Source: Kocuria rosea subsp. polaris (GTDB lineage: Bacteria > Actinomycetota > Actinomycetes > Actinomycetales > Micrococcaceae). Taken from it: a stretch of 64,000 bases of DNA. A program made the translations under genes and the position numbers. The DNA lies in the NCBI RefSeq assembly GCF_001483755.1, contig NZ_LQBK01000011.1, positions 62,001 through 126,000 on the forward strand, read 5' to 3'. Below are positions 30,747 through 39,465 of this stretch, one piece after another; within the stretch, counting starts at the first letter, position 1; each line of letters begins with the position of its first letter. The notes beneath the pieces were generated by a model that ran no database searches, was not told the origin of the DNA, and saw only the letters and a program-made list of their open reading frames with translations.

Positions 30747-32147
30747 TCAGGCGCGCACGATCCCGAGCACCCGGTCCCGGACCCGCTCCATGGTCCGCCG
30801 GTCCTTCGCCTCGACGTTGAGACGCAGGAACGGCTCGGTGTTGGAGGGACGCAGGTTGAACCACCAGCCCTCGTCCGGGCGGCTGAGCGTGGTGCCGTCC
30901 AGCTCCTCCACGGTCACGTCCCGGCCGGCCAGGGCGTCCACGACCCGCCGGACGGCGCCCGCCTTGTCCTCGACCGTGGAGTTGATCTCCCCCGACGCCG
31001 CGTAGGGGTCGTACTGGTGCATCAGCTCGCTCAGCGGCCGGTCCTGCTCGCCCAGGGCGGCCAGGAGGTGCATTGCGGCGAGCATGCCGGTGTCCGCGTT
31101 GAAGAAGTCCTTGAAGTAGTAGTGGGCGGAGTGCTCGCCGCCGAACACGGCGCCCTCCTCGGCCATCACGGCCTTGATGAACGAGTGGCCCACCCGGGTG
31201 CGCACGGGGCGCCCGCCCCGTGCGGTGACCAGCTCGGGGACGGCGCGCGAGGTGATGAGGTTGTGGATGATCACCGGCTGCTCGACGCCCTCCGCCCGGG
31301 CGCGGTCGATCTCGCGCTCGGCGACCAGCGCGGTGACGGCGGACGGGGAGACGGTCCCGCCCTGCTCGTCGACCACGAAGCAGCGGTCGGCGTCGCCGTC
31401 GAACGCGACGCCCAGGTCCGCGCCGTGCTCGAGCACGGCGCGCTGGAGGTCCACGAGGTTCTCCGGCTCGAGCGGATTGGCGGGGTGGTTGGGGAACGTG
31501 CCGTCCAGCTCGAAGTACAGGGGCACGATCTCCAGCGGCAGCGCCTCCAGCACGGCGTCCCCCAGCACCGCGGGCGTGGTCAGCCCGGCCATCCCGTTGC
31601 CGGCGTCGACCACCACCTTGAGCGGCCGGGTCCCGGACAGGTCCACGAGCGAGCGCAGGTACTCCGCGTAGCCGGCCAGGACGTCCCGCTCGGTGACCGT
31701 GCCGGGCGCGGGGGCCTCCGGGACGGCGCCCTCGTCGAGATAGCGCTGGGCGAGGTCACGGATGTCGTAGAGCCCGGTCTCGGAGGAGACCGGGACGGCG
31801 CCGGCCTTCGACATCTTCATGCCGTTGTACTCGGCGGGGTTGTGGCTCGCCGTGAAGGTCACCCCGGCGGCGTCGAAGGTCCCGCACGCGTAGTACAGCT
31901 CGTCGGTGGAGATCAGCCCGATCTTCACGACGTCCGCGCCGCGGCGCACGGCGCCCTCCGCGAAGGCGTCCACGAACTCCGGCGAGGAGGGGCGCATGTC
32001 CCCGCCCACCAGGACCGTCAGGCCGGCGAGGCCCAGGACGTCCACGAACGCGGCGCCCGTGGCCCGGACCGTCTCCGCGGTGATGGACTCGCCCACGATG
32101 CCGCGGACGTCGTAGGCCTTGAAGGAAGCTGAGAGATCGATAGTCAC
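30747..32147 (-). CDS. manB: Phosphomannomutase/phosphoglucomutase
   Basis: The 466-residue protein carries the phosphohexomutase signatures: FKAYDVRGIVGE at the N-terminus, the phosphoserine loop FTASHNPAEYNGMK, the metal loop AFDGDADRCFV, the sugar-specificity loop GGEHSAHYYF and the phosphate-binding RPSNTEPFLRLN. It interconverts mannose-6-P and mannose-1-P (and possibly glucose phosphates) for GDP-mannose and glycan synthesis. The GTG at 32147 is preceded by TAAGAT eight bases upstream and no ribosome binding site, so the mRNA is probably leaderless. It is divergent from manA across 73 bp. Confidence 0.93.
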   Translation of the reverse strand: MTIDLSASFKAYDVRGIVGESITAETVRATGAAFVDVLGLAGLTVLVGGDMRPSSPEFVDAFAEGAVRRGADVVKIGLISTDELYYACGTFDAAGVTFTASHNPAEYNGMKMSKAGAVPVSSETGLYDIRDLAQRYLDEGAVPEAPAPGTVTERDVLAGYAEYLRSLVDLSGTRPLKVVVDAGNGMAGLTTPAVLGDAVLEALPLEIVPLYFELDGTFPNHPANPLEPENLVDLQRAVLEHGADLGVAFDGDADRCFVVDEQGGTVSPSAVTALVAEREIDRARAEGVEQPVIIHNLITSRAVPELVTARGGRPVRTRVGHSFIKAVMAEEGAVFGGEHSAHYYFKDFFNADTGMLAAMHLLAALGEQDRPLSELMHQYDPYAASGEINSTVEDKAGAVRRVVDALAGRDVTVEELDGTTLSRPDEGWWFNLRPSNTEPFLRLNVEAKDRRTMERVRDRVLGIVRA

Positions 32148-32220
32148 AAGGGGTGATCTTAGGCCACGGCCGCTCCCGGGCGCCGCGGGGCGCGGGCGGT
32201 CCTGTGATTGGATGACGAGC
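32148..32220. promoter_or_regulatory. Compact divergent manB/manA promoter region, both leaderless
   Basis: On the minus strand TAAGAT (32156-32161) is 8 nt from the manB GTG. On the plus strand TTGGAT (32208-32213) is 7 nt from ATG 32221 of manA. Neither gene has a ribosome binding site, so both transcripts probably start at or next to the initiation codon. Confidence 0.5.
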
Positions 32221-33321
32221 ATGGTCGAGATCCTCCGCATGCGCAACCCGGTCCAGCACTATGCCTGGGGCTCCCGCGAGGTGCTCGCCCGGCTCCAGGG
32301 CAGGCCCGTCCCGAGCGATGAGCCCGAGGCCGAGCTGTGGGTCGGCGGGCACCCCGCCGCCCCCTCGACGGTGGTGCGGGACGGCCGGGACGAGCCGCTG
32401 GAGGGCCTGCCGTTCCTGCTCAAGATCCTGGCCATCGACGCCCCGCTGTCCATCCAGGTCCACCCCTCGCCGGAGCAGGCCGCGGCCGGCTTCGAGCGCG
32501 AGCAGCGGACAGGGGTCCCGCTCGACGACCCGCGGCGCAACTACAAGGACCGCTCCGCCAAGCCCGAGACCGTGGTGGCCCTCACCGGCGTGGAGCTGCT
32601 CACGGGCGTCCGGTCCGCGGAGCGGCTGCGCGCCACGGCCGAGCGACTGGGACTGGACTGGCTGCGCGAGGTCGCCGGCGGCGGGCGCCCCGTCCTGCCG
32701 TCCGTGCTGACGATGGACGAGGACGCCGCCGCCGCCGCCGTGCGGGCCACCGTCGCCGCGGCCCGCGCCGCGGACCCGGAGGACCCCGTGGCCGCCATGG
32801 TCCGCTACGTGCAGGACCGGCACCCGGACGACCGCGGTCTGCTGGTCGCGGTGTGCATGAACCACGTCCGCCTCGCCCCCGGCCAGTCCCTGCACACCCC
32901 GGCCGGGCAGCTCCACGCCTATCTGTCCGGAACGGCGATCGAGGTGATGAGCTCGTCGGACAACGTCCTGCGCGCCGGGCTGACGGGCAAGCACGTGGAC
33001 GTGGCCGAGCTGCTCGCCGTGCTGGCCGACGAGCAGGCGGAGCCGGAGGTCGTGGAGCCCGCCGCCGACGAGCACGGCCGCCGCGTCTACCCCCTGTGGG
33101 ACGAGCGGCTGTCGCTGACCGCCCACGGGCTCGTGCCGGGACGGTCCGTCCCGGTCGAGCTGGAGGGCACCGCGGTCCTGCTGAGCACGGGGGAGCAGGT
33201 GCTGGTGCGCGCCGAGGACCGGGAGTGGGAGCTGGGCGGCGGGGAGTCGCTGCTGCACCGGGGCGGCGGCGCCGTGGAGCTGTCCGGCGACGGCCGGGTG
33301 TTCACGGTCTCCTGCCGCTGA
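32221..33321 (+). CDS. manA: Mannose-6-phosphate isomerase, class I
   Basis: The 366-residue protein begins near MRNPVQHYAWGS, the typical ManA N-terminus. The zinc ligands are in LSIQVHPSPEQA and KDRSAKPETVVAL, with the later histidine in QSLHTPAGQLHAYLSGTAIEVMSSSDNVLRAG. It converts fructose-6-P to mannose-6-P, feeding ManB. ATG 32221 is preferred because TTGGAT lies 7 nt before it; ATG 32212 is also in frame and would add three residues. The C-terminal beta domain is complete. Confidence 0.93.
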   Translation: MVEILRMRNPVQHYAWGSREVLARLQGRPVPSDEPEAELWVGGHPAAPSTVVRDGRDEPLEGLPFLLKILAIDAPLSIQVHPSPEQAAAGFEREQRTGVPLDDPRRNYKDRSAKPETVVALTGVELLTGVRSAERLRATAERLGLDWLREVAGGGRPVLPSVLTMDEDAAAAAVRATVAAARAADPEDPVAAMVRYVQDRHPDDRGLLVAVCMNHVRLAPGQSLHTPAGQLHAYLSGTAIEVMSSSDNVLRAGLTGKHVDVAELLAVLADEQAEPEVVEPAADEHGRRVYPLWDERLSLTAHGLVPGRSVPVELEGTAVLLSTGEQVLVRAEDREWELGGGESLLHRGGGAVELSGDGRVFTVSCR

Positions 33322-33388
33322 GCCGCGCCGCCGCACCGTGGGAGCAGATGGGGCCTGGGTCGCGGCCCGCCGGAGCCCGCCGTACCCG

Positions 33389-34339
33389 TCAGGGGCGGCG
33401 GCGGTGCCGGGGCACGGGGTGCAGCGGCGCCGACGGGTCCGGGGAGACGGACGCCCGCATCGTGTCCACGATCAGCTGCGCGAACCATCGCTGCGCGGGC
33501 CGCTGGTGGCCGGGCTCACGGGTGTAGACGGCCAGCTGCAGGACCGGCATCTCGACGGGGTGCGGGAAGACGCGGATCCCGGCCGCCTCCACGAGCGTCT
33601 CGGCGAGGTACCGCGGCAGCACCGCGAGGCAGTCGGTGCGCTCCACGACGGAGACCAGGCCCGTGAAGTGGGACAGCCGCAGGGCCGTGCTGCCCGGGGC
33701 CCCCGCCCGCTCCGCCGCGACCTCGGCGAGCTCGTGGCCCATCGAGGGGGCGAGCCGGATCCGCGGCTCCGCCGCGAACTGCTCGAGGGTGAGCTGCTCC
33801 CGGACGCGCGGGTGGTCGCGGGCGGCGATCACGACGTACTCGTCCGTGCCGATGACCGTCCGCACGATGTCGGCGCCGCCGATGTACGGGGCGCAGATCG
33901 CGGCGTCCACCCGGTTGCGCAGCAGGTCCTCCGGGACGTGCTCCACGTCCAGGGGCAGCACGGTCAGCTCCACGCCCGGAGCCTGCTCCCGCAGCGCCGT
34001 CATCACGGACGGCAGGAACGCCAGCTCCCCGAGGTCGGTCAGGGCCAGGGTGAAGCACTCGCGGGCGCTCGCCGGATCGAACCGGCCGCCGGAGGAGACG
34101 GCCGCCGTCACCTGCGCGATCCCCGCCTTCACCTGGGGGAAGATGCTCCGCGCGAACGGAGTGGGGCTCAGGCCCCGGCCCTCCCGGACGAAGAGCTGGT
34201 CGTTGCACTGCCGGCGCAGGTTCTTCAGGGCGTGGCTCACCGTCGGCTGGGTGAGGTGCAGCTCGGCCGCGGCCCGCGTGGCGCTGCCCTGCTCGTAGAC
34301 CGTGCAGAAGACGCGCATCAGGTTCAGGTCCAGCTCCAC
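33389..34339 (-). CDS. LysR-type transcriptional regulator
   Basis: From GTG 34339 (GAGGAG 7 nt upstream) the protein has 316 residues. It starts VELDLNLMRVFCTVYEQGS, and the recognition helix is in LTQPTVSHALKNLRRQ. The effector-binding domain (about 90-300) includes VDAAICAPYIGG and TDCLAVLPRYLAE. It is divergent from an ABC importer operon and is very likely its regulator. Earlier ATGs at 34366, 34375 and 34387 are in frame but have no ribosome binding site. The C-terminal tail RASVSPDPSAPLHPVPRHRRRP is a non-conserved extension. Confidence 0.88.
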   Translation of the reverse strand: MELDLNLMRVFCTVYEQGSATRAAAELHLTQPTVSHALKNLRRQCNDQLFVREGRGLSPTPFARSIFPQVKAGIAQVTAAVSSGGRFDPASARECFTLALTDLGELAFLPSVMTALREQAPGVELTVLPLDVEHVPEDLLRNRVDAAICAPYIGGADIVRTVIGTDEYVVIAARDHPRVREQLTLEQFAAEPRIRLAPSMGHELAEVAAERAGAPGSTALRLSHFTGLVSVVERTDCLAVLPRYLAETLVEAAGIRVFPHPVEMPVLQLAVYTREPGHQRPAQRWFAQLIVDTMRASVSPDPSAPLHPVPRHRRRP

Positions 34340-34559
34340 GGGGATGCTCCTCGACCGGCGGCTCATAGACGTCATGTATCGGTCCATCGACAAGATGTAC
34401 TGGTTTGTGAATGCTACGCCACTAGAGTGATCCCTATCACAGCCCGGGTCCGCCGGGTCGCACAGCGGGGTGCGGAGGGCGGGCCCGGCACCGACCACGG
34501 ACGTCAGCACCGGACCGACGTCAGCACCGACACCACCACAGAGAACACAGGGAGGCATG
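34340..34559. promoter_or_regulatory. LysR/ABC-importer divergent regulatory region
   Basis: The A+T-richer centre (34370-34440) contains the inverted repeat CATCGACAAGATG (34385-34397), TAGAGT (34423-34428) as a likely plus-strand -10 and TAGCAT on the minus strand. LysR T-N11-A sites could lie here. GGGAGG (34550-34555) serves the lipoprotein gene. Confidence 0.4.
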
Positions 34560-35513
34560 ATGCGGCGTCCGCTCATGGGCTTGGGAGCAGCAGGATCCGT
34601 ACTGGCGCTGGCCGCGTGCGGCGGCGACGGCGGCGGGGGCGCCGAGGGGGAGATGCAGGACGTCACCGTGGGCGTCATCCCCATCGTCGACACGGCCGCC
34701 ATCTGGCTGGGCGAGGAGCAGGGCTTCTTCGAGGAGGAGGGCATCAACCTCGACATCCAGACCACCACCGGTGGTGCCGCCGCCGTGCCCGGCGTGGTCA
34801 GCGGGGACTTCGACTTCGCCTTCGGCAACACCCTGTCCGTGATGGTCGCCCAGGACGAGGGGCTGGACATCCGCTTCGTCACCAACGGCACGACGACCTC
34901 CGGCGACGCCGAGCGCGACTTCAGCGCCGTGGTGGTCCCCGCCGACTCGGACATCCAGGGGCCGGAGGACCTGGCGGGCAAGACCGTGTCGGTGAACAAC
35001 CTCAACAACATCGGCGACACCACGATCCGCCACGTCGTGGAGCAGGCCGGCGGCGACCCCGACTCCATCGAGTTCGTGGAGGTCGGCTTCCCGGACGCCC
35101 CGGCGGCCCTCGACCGCGGCCAGGTGGACGCCGCCTGGATCCTGGACCCGTTCCTCACCCAGGTCCTCGACGAGGGCGCCCGCGCGGTGTCCTACAACTT
35201 CGTGGAGTTCGACCCGGAGCTCGACATCGCCGGCTACTTCACGACGGCGCAGCGGATCGAGGAGGACCCGGAGCTCGTCGAGAGCTTCCAGAACGCCATG
35301 AACAGGTCCCTCGAGTACGCGAACGAGAACCCGGACGAGGTCCGCGACATCGTGGGGACCTACACGGAGATCAGCGACGAGCTGCGCGAGAAGATGGCAC
35401 TGCCCCGCTACCGGACCGAGTTCGACCGGGAGTCGTTCCAGAAGCTGGGCAGCGCGGCCGTGGAGTACGGCTCGCTGAACAACGAGCCCGACCTGGACAC
35501 GCTCCTGCCGTAG
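34560..35513 (+). CDS. ABC importer substrate-binding lipoprotein (NMT1/SsuA-like)
   Basis: The 317-residue protein has a lipoprotein signal ending LALAAC (Cys20), so it is tethered outside the membrane. The mature domain contains VGVIPIVDTAAIWLGEEQGF and the internal GDFDFAFGNTLSV, the pattern of the nitrate/sulfonate/taurine and thiamine-precursor binding proteins. VDAAWILDPFLTQVLDEGA fits the ligand-binding hinge of that family. Ligand not predictable; organic sulfonates, aromatic acids or pyrimidine-like compounds are options. Two ATGs adjoin (34557, 34560); the second has better spacing from GGGAGG. Confidence 0.88.
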   Translation: MRRPLMGLGAAGSVLALAACGGDGGGGAEGEMQDVTVGVIPIVDTAAIWLGEEQGFFEEEGINLDIQTTTGGAAAVPGVVSGDFDFAFGNTLSVMVAQDEGLDIRFVTNGTTTSGDAERDFSAVVVPADSDIQGPEDLAGKTVSVNNLNNIGDTTIRHVVEQAGGDPDSIEFVEVGFPDAPAALDRGQVDAAWILDPFLTQVLDEGARAVSYNFVEFDPELDIAGYFTTAQRIEEDPELVESFQNAMNRSLEYANENPDEVRDIVGTYTEISDELREKMALPRYRTEFDRESFQKLGSAAVEYGSLNNEPDLDTLLP

Positions 35514-35548
35514 CGCAGGAGCACGGACCGACAGGAAGGATCCCATCC

Positions 35549-36343
35549 ATGGCACGGACCCGCGCCGGCCGGTCCTGGGGACCCGGCGTCCTCGGTGTGC
35601 TGGGAATCCTCGGATTCCTGCTCACCTGGGAGCTGCTGCCCCTGACCGGCATCGTCAACCCGCGCTACCTGCCCCCCGCCAGCGAGGTCCTGCTGGAGCT
35701 CGGGGAGCAGCTCGGCTCGGCGGGCTTCTGGCTGGCGGTCTGGCAGACCGTGCGGGCCTGGTTCCTCGGGCTGCTCATCGCCGCGGTCGCCGCGATCGTC
35801 CTGGGGCTGGTGATCGGCAGCAGCGCGTTCCTGCGCCGGGCCACGCACAGCACCATCGAGTTCCTCCGGCCCATCCCGTCGGTGGCGCTCATCCCGCTGG
35901 CCGTGCTGCTGTTCGGGGTGCAGCTCGAGTCCACCCTGCTGCTCGTGGTGTACGCGTCCTTCTGGCAGATCCTCATCCAGGTCCTCTACGGGGTCGGTGA
36001 CGTGGACACCGTGGCGCAGGACACGGCCAAGAGCTACGGCCTCGGACCGGTGGCCCGCGTCCGGTACGTCACGTGGCCCACGTCCCTGCCCTACGTGATC
36101 ACCGGGCTGCGGCTCGGGGCGGCCGTGGCACTGATCCTGGCGGTGACCGCCCAGCTCGTGATCGGCACGCCCGGGCTGGGCCGGGAGATCTCCCTGGCCC
36201 AGTCCGGCGGCGCCGTGACCGCCATGTACGCGTTCATCGTCACGGCCGGGCTGCTGGGCGTGCTCATCAACCTGGGGATGCGGGCGCTCGAGCGCCGGGC
36301 GCTGTCCTGGCACTCGTCCGTCCGTGGAGAGGTGGCGGTGTGA
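35549..36343 (+). CDS. ABC importer permease 1 (SsuC/NrtB-like)
   Basis: The 264-residue protein has about six membrane helices and the binding-protein-dependent permease signature around AQDTAKSYGLGPVARVRYVT (EAA loop), which docks on the ATPase. PRYLPPASEVLLEL near the N-terminus is typical of the SsuC/TauC family. GGAAGGA precedes the ATG. It lies 35 nt after the lipoprotein gene, and its stop overlaps the start of the second permease, so both are co-translated. Confidence 0.9.
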   Translation: MARTRAGRSWGPGVLGVLGILGFLLTWELLPLTGIVNPRYLPPASEVLLELGEQLGSAGFWLAVWQTVRAWFLGLLIAAVAAIVLGLVIGSSAFLRRATHSTIEFLRPIPSVALIPLAVLLFGVQLESTLLLVVYASFWQILIQVLYGVGDVDTVAQDTAKSYGLGPVARVRYVTWPTSLPYVITGLRLGAAVALILAVTAQLVIGTPGLGREISLAQSGGAVTAMYAFIVTAGLLGVLINLGMRALERRALSWHSSVRGEVAV

Positions 36344-37113
36344 GACTCGTCAAGACCCTGGGCTACGCCCTCGCGCTGCCCGTCCTGCTGATCCTCGTCT
36401 GGTGGGTCTACACCCTGGTGGAGACCAGCTTCTACGTCCCGGAGCCGGGCGAGTTCGCCACCACGTTCGTGGACGTCTGGTTCGGGGACCGGTTCTTCGA
36501 CGACGTGCTGCCGAGCATCGGCCGGCTCCTGGTGGGACTGGCGCTGTCCATCCTGCTCGGCGTCGTCGCCGGGCTCGTGATCGGCTCGGTGCGCTGGCTG
36601 CGGAACCTGCTGGAGCCCGTGCTCGAGTTCTTCCGGGCCATCCCGCCGCCGGTGCTGGTGCCCGTCCTGATGCTGCTCATCGGCGTCAACGACCAGATGA
36701 AGGTCGTGGTGATCGTGCTGGGCTCGGTGTGGCCCGTGCTGCTGAACACCATCGAGGGCGTGCGCTCGGTCGACTCCGTCATGAACGAGACGGCGCGCTC
36801 GTACGGGATCCACGGGTGGTCGAGGATCATCCACCTGGTGGTCCCCGCCGCCAGCCCGCAGATGATGGCCGGCATCCGCCAGGCCCTGTCCATCGGGCTG
36901 ATCCTGATGGTGATCTCGGAGATGTTCGCCTCGTCCTCGGGGCTCGGGTTCACCATCGTGCAGTTCCAGCGGTCGTTCGCCATCCCCGAGATGTGGAGCG
37001 GCATCGCCGTCCTGGGTCTCATCGGCGTGCTGCTGGCGTTCGTCTTCCAACGTGTTGAGCACAAGGTCCTCGCCTGGTACCGGGGCCTGAAAGAGGTGGA
37101 GAATGCAGGCTGA
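36340..37113 (+). CDS. ABC importer permease 2 (SsuC/NrtB-like)
   Basis: The 257-residue protein starts at GTG overlapping the previous stop (GTGA). It has about six helices and the EAA loop NETARSYGIHGWSRIIHLVV. FYVPEPGEFATTFVDVWF is the counterpart of the periplasmic N-terminal motif in permease 1. Having two distinct permeases in one operon indicates a heterodimeric channel, whereas classic SsuABC and TauABC use one. The ATPase start lies inside its last codons. Confidence 0.9.
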   Translation: MRLVKTLGYALALPVLLILVWWVYTLVETSFYVPEPGEFATTFVDVWFGDRFFDDVLPSIGRLLVGLALSILLGVVAGLVIGSVRWLRNLLEPVLEFFRAIPPPVLVPVLMLLIGVNDQMKVVVIVLGSVWPVLLNTIEGVRSVDSVMNETARSYGIHGWSRIIHLVVPAASPQMMAGIRQALSIGLILMVISEMFASSSGLGFTIVQFQRSFAIPEMWSGIAVLGLIGVLLAFVFQRVEHKVLAWYRGLKEVENAG

Positions 37114-38008
37114 ATCAGGAAGCTCGGCAGCGGGCGGCGGCGCGGCCGCCGACCGGCCCGGCCCGGACGGGACCGCCACGGAGGTCTCGGACGGCGGCGC
37201 CGGCCGGACCGGGGGCAAGGACGTGCTGCTGTCCGTGCGCGGGCTGCAGAAGATCTACCAGAGCGACCACGGCGACGTGGAGGCCGTCCGCAACCTCACG
37301 TTCGACCTCAACCGCGGCGAGCTGGCGTGCCTCGTGGGACCCTCCGGCTCCGGCAAGACCACGCTGCTCAAGTGCATCTCGGGGCTCATGGCGCCGACCT
37401 CCGGCGAGGTGCTGCTGGGCGAGGAGCAGGTGACCGGCCCGCCCAAGGACATGGCCGTGGTCTTCCAGGAGTACGGGCGCAGCCTCTTCCCGTGGATGAC
37501 GGTCCGCGAGAACGTGGAGCTGCCCCTGAAGAACGCCAAGCTGGCCCGGGACGAGCGGAGCCGGCTCGTGGAGGAGGCGATCGCCGCCGTCGACCTGCGC
37601 GGCGCGGACAAGAAGTACCCGTGGCAGCTCTCGGGCGGCATGCAGCAGCGCGTCGCGATCGCCAGGGCGGTCGCCTACCAGCCGAAGATCCTGCTCATGG
37701 ACGAGCCCTTCGCCGCGGTGGACGCCCAGACCCGCGCCGACCTCGAGGACCTCATCCGGGACGTGTGGCACCGGATGGGCGTGACCGTGCTGTTCGTGAC
37801 CCACGACATCGACGAGTCCGTCTACCTCGGCGAGCGCGTCATCATCCTCTCGAGCTCGCCCACGGTGGTCCAGGAGGACCTCGCGATCGACCTGCCCGAC
37901 GACCGCGACCAGCTCACCACCCGCGGCCTGCCGCGGTTCACGGAGCTGCGCGGCCACGTCTACGAGGAGATCCAGCGCGCCAAGCGCGAGGCCGGCACGA
38001 GAGCCTGA
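37103..38008 (+). CDS. ABC importer ATPase (SsuB/TauB-like)
   Basis: The 301-residue protein has Walker A GPSGSGKTTLLK, Q-loop VFQEYGRSLFPWMT, signature LSGGMQQRVAIARA, Walker B ILLMDEPFAAVDAQTR and the switch FVTHDIDESVYLG. The FPWMT segment after the Q-loop is typical of nitrate/sulfonate/taurine importers. Residues 1-38 form a low-complexity Ala/Gly-rich leader not found in most homologues. It overlaps the second permease by 11 nt. A hairpin (38014-38049) follows. Confidence 0.93.
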   Translation: MQAESGSSAAGGGAAADRPGPDGTATEVSDGGAGRTGGKDVLLSVRGLQKIYQSDHGDVEAVRNLTFDLNRGELACLVGPSGSGKTTLLKCISGLMAPTSGEVLLGEEQVTGPPKDMAVVFQEYGRSLFPWMTVRENVELPLKNAKLARDERSRLVEEAIAAVDLRGADKKYPWQLSGGMQQRVAIARAVAYQPKILLMDEPFAAVDAQTRADLEDLIRDVWHRMGVTVLFVTHDIDESVYLGERVIILSSSPTVVQEDLAIDLPDDRDQLTTRGLPRFTELRGHVYEEIQRAKREAGTRA

Positions 38009-38013
38009 GCCGG

Positions 38014-38049
38014 CCGGCGCCTCCACCGGCCCCCGGGCGGAGGCGCCGG
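38014..38049 (+). terminator. 11-bp hairpin after ABC operon
   Basis: CCGGCGCCTCC (38014-38024) pairs with GGAGGCGCCGG (38039-38049), loop 14 nt, directly after the ATPase stop. There is no T-run. Confidence 0.6.
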
Positions 38050-38115
38050 TGGGCCCACTACACTGGGCCCACCGGCTCCGGAGCGCCCGGCGCCTGTTCC
38101 CACGGGAGGCACGCC

Positions 38116-38328
38116 ATGAGCACCACCCCGTCCGAGGGCCTGCGCGGCACCACCGCGCCGTGCCCGCGCTGCGGCGCCACCGGCTTCGAGCTGGTCTACG
38201 TGCAGATCATGCCCGACGACTGGGACCAGGCGCGCGACGTCGAGCTGGCGTCCCCGTCGATGATGCTGCCCGACGGGCGCGCCCCCGAGTTCTCCTGCCA
38301 GAACGGGCAGTGCCGCCACCTCTGGTGA
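38116..38328 (+). CDS. Small protein with cysteine pairs (possible zinc ribbon)
   Basis: The 70-residue protein begins with ATG 38116, with GGGAGG 6 nt upstream and TACACT (38059-38064) as a likely -10. Cysteines occur as CPRCGATGFE near the N-terminus and FSCQNGQCRHLW at the C-terminus, consistent with one four-cysteine zinc site. The centre VYVQIMPDDWDQARDVELAS is acidic. No known family; it may be a small nucleic-acid or protein adaptor. It has its own promoter, apart from the ABC operon. Confidence 0.65.
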   Translation: MSTTPSEGLRGTTAPCPRCGATGFELVYVQIMPDDWDQARDVELASPSMMLPDGRAPEFSCQNGQCRHLW

Positions 38329-38435
38329 GCCACGGCCGCCCCCGGCGGTGACCACCGCCGGCCCCTCGCCCCGCCCGCGGGCACGCCGGGTCCTGCCCCC
38401 GGGTCCGTCCCCGGGCGCGGCCCGGCAGCCGCGGG

Positions 38436-39338
38436 TCAGTTCCGAGAGCGCCCGCTGCGCCTGCCCGGACCGGTGGAGTACCCGTGGTCGGTCGCGTAGG
38501 CGCCGAGCACCTCCTCGGTGCTCTCGCCCGAGCCGTGGAACTCCGTGCGCAGGTGCTGGCCGATGTCGGAGACGGCCGAGGAGAGCATCGCGGCGCTGAG
38601 CCGGACCTCCTCGGCAGGGGACTCCCCGGCGCGGGCCGCGATCTCCATGGCGTAGGGCAGGAAGACGGCCAGCGCCGCGTCCTCCTTGACCTCACGGAAG
38701 TAGTAGGACTCCGCGTTCTGCACGAGGGCCACGTGCACGTCGACCACGTCCGCGGTGAGCTGGTCCACGGTCCGGCTCGCGCCGGCGCGGTCCAGGTGCG
38801 CCACGCGTTCCGCGAAGCCCACGGCCTGCAGGGCGCGCAGCCGCACCGCGAGGGCGCGCCGCCGGGCCAGGGCCGGATAGATCTGGATGAACCACGACAC
38901 CGTCGCGGTCAGCAGCGCGAAGCCGATCAGGGCCTCGACCGGCGAGACGAAGCGCAGCCACGCCCCGGTGGGCACGACGTCCCCGAAGCCGAGCGTGCCC
39001 AGGGTCACGAGCGAGATGTAGAGCGCCTCGGCGAAGTCGTCGTACTCCTCCGGGTTCATGCCCTCGGCGTAGTAGAAGCCCTCCGGGACGTACGGGTAGT
39101 ACACCAGGGCCCACCCGAACGCCTGGAGCATGCCCCACAGCACGATGACGACCACCACGCCGATCGGCCCCGCGAGGGAGCCCCAGCGGTGGTCCGTGCT
39201 GCGGGAGAGCCTCCACACCAGCCGCAGCACCCAGAAGCTGATCGTGCCGCGGCCGCTGGGGTACAGGAGCCCGCGGAACACGTCGTAGAGCCCGAAGCCC
39301 ACGAGGCCGAGACCGAGCAGGGTGAACACCTCGTCCAT
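38436..39338 (-). CDS. Two-pore-helix ion channel family protein (K+ channel-like)
   Basis: The 300-residue protein has an N-terminal hydrophobic helix (3-24), a second near residues 55-78 and a third after the pore. The selectivity filter is readable as LGTLGFGDVVPTG, matching the TxGxGD pattern of the ion-channel-2 family with Leu-Gly-Phe-Gly-Asp. The C-terminal half (about 145-300) is cytoplasmic and helical. GGAGGAG precedes the ATG at 39338. It is divergent from the CorC/CNNM gene. Ion selectivity (K+ or Na+) is not proven. Confidence 0.82.
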   Translation of the reverse strand: MDEVFTLLGLGLVGFGLYDVFRGLLYPSGRGTISFWVLRLVWRLSRSTDHRWGSLAGPIGVVVVIVLWGMLQAFGWALVYYPYVPEGFYYAEGMNPEEYDDFAEALYISLVTLGTLGFGDVVPTGAWLRFVSPVEALIGFALLTATVSWFIQIYPALARRRALAVRLRALQAVGFAERVAHLDRAGASRTVDQLTADVVDVHVALVQNAESYYFREVKEDAALAVFLPYAMEIAARAGESPAEEVRLSAAMLSSAVSDIGQHLRTEFHGSGESTEEVLGAYATDHGYSTGPGRRSGRSRN

Positions 39339-39451
39339 GGATCTCCTCCCCCCCCGGACGGCCGGACGGCGCGGCGGCGCGGCCGGCTCGTCGGTCGCCT
39401 CAGGATACCGGCGCGGCGCCGGTGCCCCGGACCCGCCCCGGGGCGGGGCGG

Positions 39452-39465
39452 TAGCGTGGTCGCCA
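39452..39465 (+). promoter_or_regulatory. Leaderless promoter of the CorC/CNNM gene
   Basis: TAGCGT (39452-39457) lies 7 nt before ATG 39465 and no ribosome binding site is present, the same arrangement as at upp. Confidence 0.45.
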
